In this document: positions 24,604 through 29,996 of the stretch, piece after piece
Layout: every line of letters begins with the position of its first letter
How positions within the stretch are numbered: position 1 is the stretch's first letter
Source: an uncultured Collinsella sp.
GTDB taxonomy: Bacteria > Actinomycetota > Coriobacteriia > Coriobacteriales > Coriobacteriaceae
Direction of reading: 5' to 3'
Assembly: GCA_900765185.1 (NCBI GenBank)
Contig: CAAFQT010000062.1
Span: 1-29,996, forward strand
Length of the DNA stretch: 29,996 nucleotides
Made by a program: the position numbers and the translations under genes
Notes under the pieces: generated by a model
What the model saw: only the letters and a program-made list of their open reading frames with translations
Database searches by the model: none
Told to the model about the DNA's origin: nothing

Positions 24604-25075
24604 TATCGCGCGCGAGGACTGGGCGCAGTCTACGGTCGAGGCCGCTTTTTTGCTGCCGACGTTTCTGACGCTCATCCTTCTCGCACTGCAACCGGTGTGC
24701 CTGCTTTATACGCGCGCGGTCATGGAGTCTGCCGCCGCCGAGACCGCGCGGCTCATGACCACGACGACGGCGGAGGACGACGATCTTAAGGAGTTCACCC
24801 GCCGCCGGCTTGCCGCAGTGCCCAACGTTTCGATCTTTCATACCGGCGGGCCGTTGTCGTGGGATATCGAGCTTGGTCGGGCCGATGCGGGTGGCGTCTC
24901 GTCCGTGTCCGTTTCCGGCGAGGTCAAGCCGTTGCCTGTGATCGGTGCGTTTGCGCAGGCTATGGGTGGTACCGCCGAGGGCGGCTACGTTGAGCTCAAG
25001 GTCGATGTCTCGTATCAATCACGTCCCGAATGGCTGGAGGGAGATTATGATTCGTGGATTGCTGCATGGGATTAA
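24539..25075 (+). CDS. TadE-like pseudopilin
   Basis: About 178 residues. A basic leader ends in REDWA, then QSTVEAAFLLPTFLTLILLA, the TadE-type hydrophobic segment with Glu at +5, and a beta-rich extracellular domain with no cysteines. The start is uncertain. ATG at 24539 overlaps the previous gene by 65 bases and has a poor ribosome site; a non-standard ATT at 24599 has AAGGA upstream. The frame continues upstream to 24248, but that part does not look like protein. It overlaps the next gene by 29 bases. Confidence 0.75.
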   Translation: MALPRRRLSTPLRALRTSRCIDIAREDWAQSTVEAAFLLPTFLTLILLALQPVCLLYTRAVMESAAAETARLMTTTTAEDDDLKEFTRRRLAAVPNVSIFHTGGPLSWDIELGRADAGGVSSVSVSGEVKPLPVIGAFAQAMGGTAEGGYVELKVDVSYQSRPEWLEGDYDSWIAAWD

Positions 25076-27200
25076 GCGTTTCTGGTCTAGACGCGTTTTG
25101 ACGCGCCGTCCGAGCTGCCATCGCAAGCGAGGCGGCTTTATGGGTCGAGCCGGTATCGACCTGTTTATCGAAGACGGTGCCTACACCACGCTTTCCTCTG
25201 CGGTGGTCATCTTGGTGGTGCTCACGCTGCTGTTTTCGTCGACGGCGGCGATATGGAGCATGTCGCGCGCGGGGGACACCCAGGTGGCTGCCGATAGCGG
25301 CGCGCTGGCAGGCGCCAATGTGGTGTCGTCCTATCACACGGCTGCCACGGTGGTGGATGCGAGCATTTTGAGTTTGGGCCTGGCGGGGTTTGCCACGATC
25401 GGGACGGGCCTGGTCGCCATCCTCATCCCGGGCGCCGAACCAGTTGCCGGCAATATGGTCGACACCGGGATTGAGATTATTAAAACGCGCAACAAGTTTG
25501 CCAAAAGCGCATCGGAAGGCTTACAGAAAATCGAGACGGCTCTGCCGTATCTGATCGCCGCGCGTGCCACGCAGGCGGTCTCGGCGCAGGATACCGATAA
25601 TGTGACCTATACCGGTACGGCGCTTGCCGTGCCCAGGACATCCGAGTCGGACTTCGCTGCGCTCGAGGGGTCCGAGATCTCGACCGATGCCATTAAAGAC
25701 ACATCGGATGATTTAGAGCGTGCGGCCGAGGAGCTGCGGAAGGCTTCTGAGGACACGGCGAAGGCTAAAGAGCGCGCTTGGCTGGCGGATTGTGGCGGGT
25801 CGGACGAGAGTTCGATTGGCAAGTACTCGTGTATGTGGGAGCGTGCGAAAAAACTAGCAGAACTATCTGACAGCCAGAACCGTCATGAAAAGTCGAGCAT
25901 CACATGGGAGCCGCAAATAGCGCTCGATCGCGCGAAAACCTATTACCGACAGCGCTTGGCGAATGAAAAACCTCAGGGATCGAGCGTCGAGATGAAAGCG
26001 CAGTCAGCCGCTCGAAAAGCGTTCTATGCCTATGCGATTGAAGAGGTCGATCGAGCATACATAAAAGATGATGGCGAACGGTTTTCTGCCTATATCCCAC
26101 TATTGCCGCGTGTCCCAAACGAGGTGCGGCCGACCGAACTTTACACCGATGCCGCATGGCCTGTAAGCAACAACGACGGCAGAACATACCTGCATTATGG
26201 AGTCGAATGCCCCGTCTATCAGAAAGGGACTCCGAGTGGGCTGGCATCTGTTGCTGATTATGATGGTCGCGATACATGCGAAGCGTGCGGCTTCGGCGTG
26301 GTTACGCTTGGAAGCGCCCTCATGCCGCCATCGTTCATCGAAAACGGCTTCGAGTACCACTTTGACAAGTTCAAAGAGGCTCTGGAAGACTACGTCGAAT
26401 GCCGCAACAAAGAGCTCGAGCTCGAGCGTCAGACCGAAGACGAGGCCGATCGTGCGGGCAATACGTTTGACCAGGCCATCAAGGAGCTTTCGGGCGAGCG
26501 TCCGCGTATCGCTCCGCCCGGTCGCAACGGCGTGGTCGCCTTTGCGGTTACGGGTGCCATCTCGAGCCCCGACGAGCTCAACTCTTCGTTTAACACGGCA
26601 GTCAGGCTTGGCAATCGCGGTGCTATCTCTGGCGCGGTGCTGGCACCCGATGACGCGACGGCGCAAAACAACGTGCTTTCGCGATTTTTCTCGACATTGA
26701 AGGAACGCTCGGGCGGCGTTGCCGGCGTGCTCGACGGCGTCATGGATGTTTGGGGACGGCTGCTCGTAGGATACGGTGATATTCAAGGTTCGGCCGATGA
26801 ACTTATGGACGAGATGATTAAAGGCCTAGGAGGGGGCAGCGGCGCGTTGGGCTCCATCGCATCGTGGCTCGGCGATACCGTTTCGGCGTCCGTGGCGGCG
26901 CTGGGTTTGGAACCGTGCGACTTGCGCCTGCGAAAGCCGGTGCTGACCGATTCTGCCAACGTCATTAAGAGTCCGGGGTCTGACATTGCTGGTCTTTCTC
27001 AAGCGCAAGACAAACTGCGAAGTATTCCGTTGGGCGTGACCGATCCCAAGGCGCTTTGCGAGGCGTTGGAATATCAAGTCGAACGCACCATTAGCGGCAC
27101 GGTGTTCACACTTGCGGAGATTCCTCTGCCCGGCGGCGGCTCCATCCCGCTCACCGTCGATGTCGCCACGCTGGTTGGCGCTCTGGGCGGTGGGTCGTAA
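25047..27200 (+). CDS. Large TadG-like pilus protein
   Basis: 717 residues. A basic N-terminus is followed by one hydrophobic helix (about 48-72) and AGDTQVAADSGALAGANVV, the hallmark of TadE/TadG-like proteins. The rest is extracellular: a second hydrophobic stretch (about 108-135), a charged helical part (DLERAAEELRKASEDTAKAKERAW), and a middle segment (about 265-430) encoded by visibly AT-richer DNA with cysteines including a C-x2-C (DTCEACGFG). The C-terminal half resumes the GC-rich style. The ATG at 25047 has GGAGGGAG five bases upstream. It may act as a pilus-tip or surface component; I see no von Willebrand motif. Confidence 0.8.
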   Translation: MIRGLLHGIKRFWSRRVLTRRPSCHRKRGGFMGRAGIDLFIEDGAYTTLSSAVVILVVLTLLFSSTAAIWSMSRAGDTQVAADSGALAGANVVSSYHTAATVVDASILSLGLAGFATIGTGLVAILIPGAEPVAGNMVDTGIEIIKTRNKFAKSASEGLQKIETALPYLIAARATQAVSAQDTDNVTYTGTALAVPRTSESDFAALEGSEISTDAIKDTSDDLERAAEELRKASEDTAKAKERAWLADCGGSDESSIGKYSCMWERAKKLAELSDSQNRHEKSSITWEPQIALDRAKTYYRQRLANEKPQGSSVEMKAQSAARKAFYAYAIEEVDRAYIKDDGERFSAYIPLLPRVPNEVRPTELYTDAAWPVSNNDGRTYLHYGVECPVYQKGTPSGLASVADYDGRDTCEACGFGVVTLGSALMPPSFIENGFEYHFDKFKEALEDYVECRNKELELERQTEDEADRAGNTFDQAIKELSGERPRIAPPGRNGVVAFAVTGAISSPDELNSSFNTAVRLGNRGAISGAVLAPDDATAQNNVLSRFFSTLKERSGGVAGVLDGVMDVWGRLLVGYGDIQGSADELMDEMIKGLGGGSGALGSIASWLGDTVSASVAALGLEPCDLRLRKPVLTDSANVIKSPGSDIAGLSQAQDKLRSIPLGVTDPKALCEALEYQVERTISGTVFTLAEIPLPGGGSIPLTVDVATLVGALGGGS

Positions 27201-27676
27201 TGAGTATCCGCATGCGTCTGCGCGAGGAGCGCGCCCAAGCGACGGTTGAGATGGCAGTGGTTACGCCCGTTTTGCTGGTGCTGGCACTCATCGTGTACAA
27301 CGTTATGATCTTTGCCAGCGCTGTCGCGCGCTTCGACCGCGTGGTGCCCGACATCGTGTTGGCGCACGCTGTGGCACCGGGCGGGGAGGGTGACGAGAAC
27401 TCTGCCGATGCCTCGGTGACGGTCCGGACTCAAATTCTGAATGCCATGGAAGGCTATGACTTGCAGATCGAAGTGTCGAGCGAGCAAGGCGCGAAGGCAT
27501 CAGATGGTGGCCTGCTCTCCCTATCCGGTACGTTTAGGACCTACACCTGCACCATGCACTATGAGCCGTGGCCGACTTCTCTCAGCATCGCTGGCGTTCC
27601 GCTGGGGGCGCCGACAACGTTGTCGCACGAGCGCGCGGTGACGGTCGATCCATGGCGTCCGGGGGTGGTCATGTGA
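27200..27676 (+). CDS. TadE-like pseudopilin
   Basis: 158 residues. The leader MSIRMRLREERA is followed by QATVEMAVVTPVLLVLALIVYNVMI, with Glu17 at +5 from the presumed cut after Ala12. The extracellular domain follows and holds one cysteine. Its start overlaps the TadG-like stop by one base (TAATG), and its stop overlaps the next start. Confidence 0.85.
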   Translation: MSIRMRLREERAQATVEMAVVTPVLLVLALIVYNVMIFASAVARFDRVVPDIVLAHAVAPGGEGDENSADASVTVRTQILNAMEGYDLQIEVSSEQGAKASDGGLLSLSGTFRTYTCTMHYEPWPTSLSIAGVPLGAPTTLSHERAVTVDPWRPGVVM

Positions 27677-28032
27677 CCGCGGTCTCGTCCTACATCGCTT
27701 ACGCGCGGGCACTCAACAGGCTGGGTTGGACGCCGGCCGAGTTTATGGTGGCGGAGTCGTTTGTCGTGCGCCTGCGCGGCATGCTGGGACGGCGTCCGGT
27801 TGCCGCCAACGGCCTGCCACTCGTCATGGCGTTTCCACGCTGCTCTTCGGTCCATACGTGTTTTATGGCCTATCCCATCGACATCGCCTTCATCGATGCA
27901 CGCGGCAATATCCTCGCGCGCTACGAAAACGTATGTCCTTGGTGTATGTGCTCCTGCCCCGGCGCCTGGGCGGTATTGGAACGCCCTTCAATCCTCGCTA
28001 CACCTCCCGCCCTCCAACAAGTGCCGGCGTAA
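27673..28032 (+). CDS. DUF192 family protein, cysteine-rich and short
   Basis: 119 residues. The DUF192 pattern is clear: RLRGMLGRRP, then FPRCSSVHTCFMAYPIDIAFIDARGNILARYENV, and AWAVLERPS. Function of the family is unknown. Between the last two blocks there is a C-PW-C-M-C-S-C cluster, unusual for the family, and the protein stops soon after VLERPS where most members continue. GTG at 27673 overlaps the preceding stop (GTGA) and has GGGGGTGG upstream; an ATG at 27568 lies inside the TadE gene and is rejected. It closes the Tad operon. Confidence 0.78.
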   Translation: MTAVSSYIAYARALNRLGWTPAEFMVAESFVVRLRGMLGRRPVAANGLPLVMAFPRCSSVHTCFMAYPIDIAFIDARGNILARYENVCPWCMCSCPGAWAVLERPSILATPPALQQVPA

Positions 28033-28051
28033 GAGATTGGCGACAGCGGAC

Positions 28052-28077
28052 TTTCGTCATACGAAATTGGGTAAGAT
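28052..28077 (+). promoter_or_regulatory. Palindromic operator and -10 of the toxin-antitoxin operon
   Basis: TTTCGT-CAT-ACGAAA (28052-28066) is a perfect 6+3+6 palindrome, six bases before TAAGAT (28072-28077), a likely -10. The -35 is weak (GACTTT, 28049). A palindrome overlapping the promoter is usual for autoregulated toxin-antitoxin operons. Confidence 0.5.
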
Positions 28078-28091
28078 GGAGGAGAAGGTGC

Positions 28092-28358
28092 ATGGATGTT
28101 GAGATCCATCCGAACGCCAAAAAACACTTGACGGAAAAGCAGGTACTAGGTGCCTGGTTCGCGGTTACTGAGTGCATTCGCCGCGAGTCGGAGGACGAGC
28201 CGCCGAGATGGCTTGCCATTGGATGGCTTCCAGATGGTCGAAGTGTGGAACTTGTTGCGGTCGAACTAATTCGTGGATGGCTCATTATTCATGCTCTGTC
28301 TCCGGTTCAGAAGAAATTCTGGCAAGAGATCGAGCGAGCTCGGCAGAGGGGTCGATGA
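28092..28358 (+). CDS. BrnT-like toxin of a toxin-antitoxin pair
   Basis: 88 residues. The pattern VEIHPNAKKHLTEKQVLGAW, LAIGWLPDGRSVELVAVEL and WLIIHALSPVQKKFWQEI resembles BrnT/RelE-fold ribonuclease toxins: conserved early His, a beta-sheet core, and a late His-Ala. The toxin comes first, as in brnTA. GGAGGAGAAGG precedes the ATG at 28092. The frame remains open far upstream in DUF192, but nothing supports an earlier start. Its stop overlaps the antitoxin start. Confidence 0.7.
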   Translation: MDVEIHPNAKKHLTEKQVLGAWFAVTECIRRESEDEPPRWLAIGWLPDGRSVELVAVELIRGWLIIHALSPVQKKFWQEIERARQRGR

Positions 28359-28642
28359 TGGGCAAGACGTATACGGCCGCTAATGGTCAGGTTGTAACGG
28401 ATGAAATGATTGACGCGTGGTGCGAGTCGTACGAGCGCGGAGAGTTACCGGATGGCGAACACACCGTTGGTGGGATCGTGTATGGACGGCCCCCGCTCTC
28501 AGGTGAGGGGACGGCAACGCTGTCGGTCAAGATTCCTCTGGGAATGAAGGAGGCCATTCGTCGACGGGCGGCTGCCGAGGGGATGACGCCAAGTGAGTTT
28601 GCCCGTGCGGCTCTGAGCGAAAAACTTCTTGCTGCCGACTGA
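28355..28642 (+). CDS. Ribbon-helix-helix antitoxin
   Basis: 95 residues. The N-terminal half (MMGKTYTAANGQVVTDEMID) probably wraps the toxin. The C-terminal half, GTATLSVKIPLGMKEAIRRR with GMTPSEFARAALSEKLL, is a ribbon-helix-helix DNA-binding domain. ATG at 28355 overlaps the toxin stop by four bases with GAGGGG upstream; ATG at 28358 is an alternative. It would neutralise the toxin and repress the operon through the 28052 palindrome. Confidence 0.78.
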   Translation: MMGKTYTAANGQVVTDEMIDAWCESYERGELPDGEHTVGGIVYGRPPLSGEGTATLSVKIPLGMKEAIRRRAAAEGMTPSEFARAALSEKLLAAD

Positions 28643-28705
28643 TGCCTCTGACGTGCCGATTTATAGAACCGAGGCTGTGCTCAAAAACTTTTTTAAAATT
28701 CTCGG

Positions 28706-28733
28706 TTGACCGGAACGCGTCCTTGGTTATACT
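28706..28733 (+). promoter_or_regulatory. Promoter of tRNA-Phe
   Basis: TTGACC (28706-28711) and TATACT (28728-28733) are separated by 16 bases, 33 bases before the tRNA. A small hairpin (CCTTG-AAA-CAAGG, 28741-28753) lies in the 5' leader. CTCGGTT just before the -35 pairs with AACCGAG at 28667-28673. Confidence 0.75.
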
Positions 28734-28765
28734 AATCAAGCCTTGAAACAAGGCACACATCAAAT

Positions 28766-28838
<73 letters not shown>

Positions 28839-28851
28839 CCTTGAATTGACT

Positions 28852-28876
28852 AGGACCTCTGCAAAGGGGTCCTTTT
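28852..28876 (+). terminator. Terminator of tRNA-Phe
   Basis: AGGACCTC (28852-28859) pairs with GGGGTCCT (28866-28873), with one G-U pair and a six-base loop. A run of four T follows (28873-28876). It begins 14 bases after the tRNA. Confidence 0.85.
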
Positions 28877-28916
28877 CTAATATGAGAAAGCCATTGTCAA
28901 TAGGCATGTTCGTTCG

Positions 28917-28941
28917 AGCCCGGTTTGAAACCGGGCTTTTT
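28917..28941 (+). terminator. Second terminator-like hairpin
   Basis: AGCCCGGTT pairs with AACCGGGCT (28917-28925 with 28929-28937, loop TGA), followed by a run of five T residues (28937-28941). No gene ends here. It could be a back-up terminator for the tRNA, the end of an unseen small RNA, or a remnant at the mobile element boundary. Confidence 0.7.
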
Positions 28942-28955
28942 CGTTTCCCGTCGGG

Positions 28956-29214
28956 AGAGCCCGCGCACGCTGCATGGCTTAGTCGACGCTTGCCTGGCAA
29001 GCTAATATCCGCGGGCTCTTGCGGGTGCGCTTCCGGCGGTCAGCCCGGTATGTCCGCGCACCCCACCGCATTTCGATTCTCCGTCCGGCGCTATCGTACG
29101 AATCCAGTCTTTTGTCGGGCGCGGCCCGGGGGCTGCCCATCAAAAAGGTCGTGAACTCGCGCCGGCGATGCGTCGAGGCGCGGGCCCTCCCGGCGGGAGT
29201 CGGTTGTCGCCGGC
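28956..29214 (-). ncRNA. Highly structured non-coding end of the IS110 element, candidate bridge RNA
   Basis: No gene lies in the gap 28942-29216, but three long-arm stems do. AGAGCCCGCG (28956-28965) pairs with 29010-29019, enclosing GCTTGC-CTG-GCAAGC (28988-29002). GGGTGCGC (29023-29030) pairs with 29056-29063 around a 25-base loop. GCCGGCGA (29161-29168) pairs with 29207-29214, enclosing CTCCC-GGC-GGGAG (29187-29199); this last stem ends two bases beyond the transposase stop. Stem-loops with large internal loops beside an IS110 transposase fit the guide (bridge/seek) RNA of this family, which in the IS1111 subgroup lies downstream of the transposase. The strand and limits are inferred. Confidence 0.4.
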
Positions 29215-29216
29215 CG

Positions 29217-29996
29217 CTAGAGGACGGTCCCCTCGGACCTGCACCCGATCTCCCAGACCCAGCAGGCGAGCTCGCGCGCCACGGCGGCGTTGGCCTTGCA
29301 CGCGCTCTTGCCCGCCGCGGCCAGCGCCTCGCGGCGGCGGTGGAGCCTGGCGGTGCAGTCGTCCGCCCTAGAGCGTATCGCCGGGGGCACGTCGGTGCCG
29401 GGGGCTGGGGCCTTGGGCCTCGGGGAGCACGTGGAGTAGTGCCATGCGGACTCTATGAGCGCCGTGCGCGCGAGCGCGTTGCCGGCCTTGGTTATCCCGC
29501 CGCGCCGCTCGGACTCGCCGCTCGAGTGCTCCGACGGGATGAGCCCGCACCAGCTCGCGAAGGCCGGCGCCGAGCGGAACCTGCTGAAGGACCCGGCCTC
29601 CGCCGCGAGCCTGAAGGCCGTCAGGGTGTCGACACCCTTGATGCAGGACAGCGCCTCCACCGTCGCCCGCCAGCGGTCGGTGCCCGCCAGCGCGACGACC
29701 CTCCTCTCGAGCTGCCGCCTGTCCGACTCCGCGCAGCGGGCGGCCGTGACGTAGTACTCCAGCGCGTCGCGCTGCGGCCCCTCGAGCCTGATCTCCGAGA
29801 CCCACCTCCAGTGGGCCCTCGTCCAGGCCTTCTTCCTCGCCCCGTCGGCGTTGCGCTCGTCCCAGACGTGGCCCAGCCTGATCAGGAACATGTTGAGACG
29901 CTGCCTCGAGCGGCGGAGCTCGCGGGTCGCGTCGTCGAGGGCGCGGTCGAGGTCCCGGGCGGCCTCGACCGCCATGTCGGGCAGCGGGACCTCGAC
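29217..29996 (-). mobile_element. IS110-family transposase, C-terminal part (cut by window edge)
   Basis: The last 259 codons of a transposase that continues past the right edge; the codons before the first visible Met (VEVPLPD) are in frame, so it is a partial gene and not a short one. The region IKGVDTLTAFRLAAEAGSFSRFRSAPAFASWCGLIPSEHSSGESERRGGITKAGNALARTAL (described by position: roughly residues 120-180 of the visible part) is the conserved C-terminal IS110 domain, with the catalytic serine in HSSGES. The N-terminal DEDD RuvC-like domain must lie outside the window. A helical, Arg-rich linker precedes the visible domain. It appears intact as far as seen and is very GC-rich. The element's ends are not defined. 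Confidence 0.9.

Overview
The window looks like a chromosomal segment of a high-GC actinobacterium. Collinsella or a close Coriobacteriia relative fits best. The grounds are the GC-rich codon use, a T-box-controlled pheST operon, a secretin-free Tad pilus locus, and the small BrnT-like toxin/RHH antitoxin pair. The assignment is inferred from gene content and style, not from a search.

Layout. (1) 1-1635: an M32 metallocarboxypeptidase on the minus strand. (2) 1771-5831: a T-box leader, pheS and pheT, encoding both subunits of phenylalanyl-tRNA synthetase; an 87-nt palindromic element lies between the two genes. (3) 5939-8793: a promoter and a NikR-type operator, then cbiM (nikMN-like), cbiQ and cbiO, an energy-coupling-factor importer probably for nickel. 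(4) 8873-9721: a possible zinc-dependent phospholipase C-fold protein. (5) 9858-11451: pyruvate kinase on the minus strand with its terminator. (6) 11721-14505: a structured leader followed by a P2A calcium ATPase, with a large extragenic palindrome and a terminator behind it. (7) 14762-16963: an AT-richer island. On the minus strand it has three coupled genes (thioredoxin-like CPAC protein, secreted two-cysteine protein, small four-helix membrane protein) that look like a bacteriocin-type cassette. Divergent from it is a DUF2975/XRE regulator pair. (8) 17005-18241: rsgA. (9) 18314-28032: a Tad/Flp pilus operon (CpaB, CpaE/TadZ, CpaF/TadA, TadB, TadC, Flp pilin, several TadE/TadG-like proteins and a DUF192 protein), nearly every gene overlapping the next. 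(10) 28052-28642: the toxin-antitoxin pair. (11) 28706-28876: tRNA-Phe(GAA) with its own promoter and terminator. (12) 28956-29996: an IS110-family element running off the right edge, with a strongly structured non-coding end.

How the parts work together. The Tad genes form one assembly line. TadZ localises the machine, CpaF powers it, and TadB/TadC form the platform. Four small proteins share an A|Q-x-T-x-E processing signature and are likely substrates of one prepilin peptidase, which is not in the window. pheST probably senses uncharged tRNA-Phe through the T-box, and a tRNA-Phe gene lies 25 kb away. The importer is probably shut off by NikR when nickel is plentiful.

Least-explained parts. 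These are the small secreted-protein cassette (14762-16050), the SD-sequestering leader of the calcium pump (11721-11815), the two extragenic palindromes, and the folded end of the IS110 element. All function calls come from reading motifs by eye; no database search was possible.
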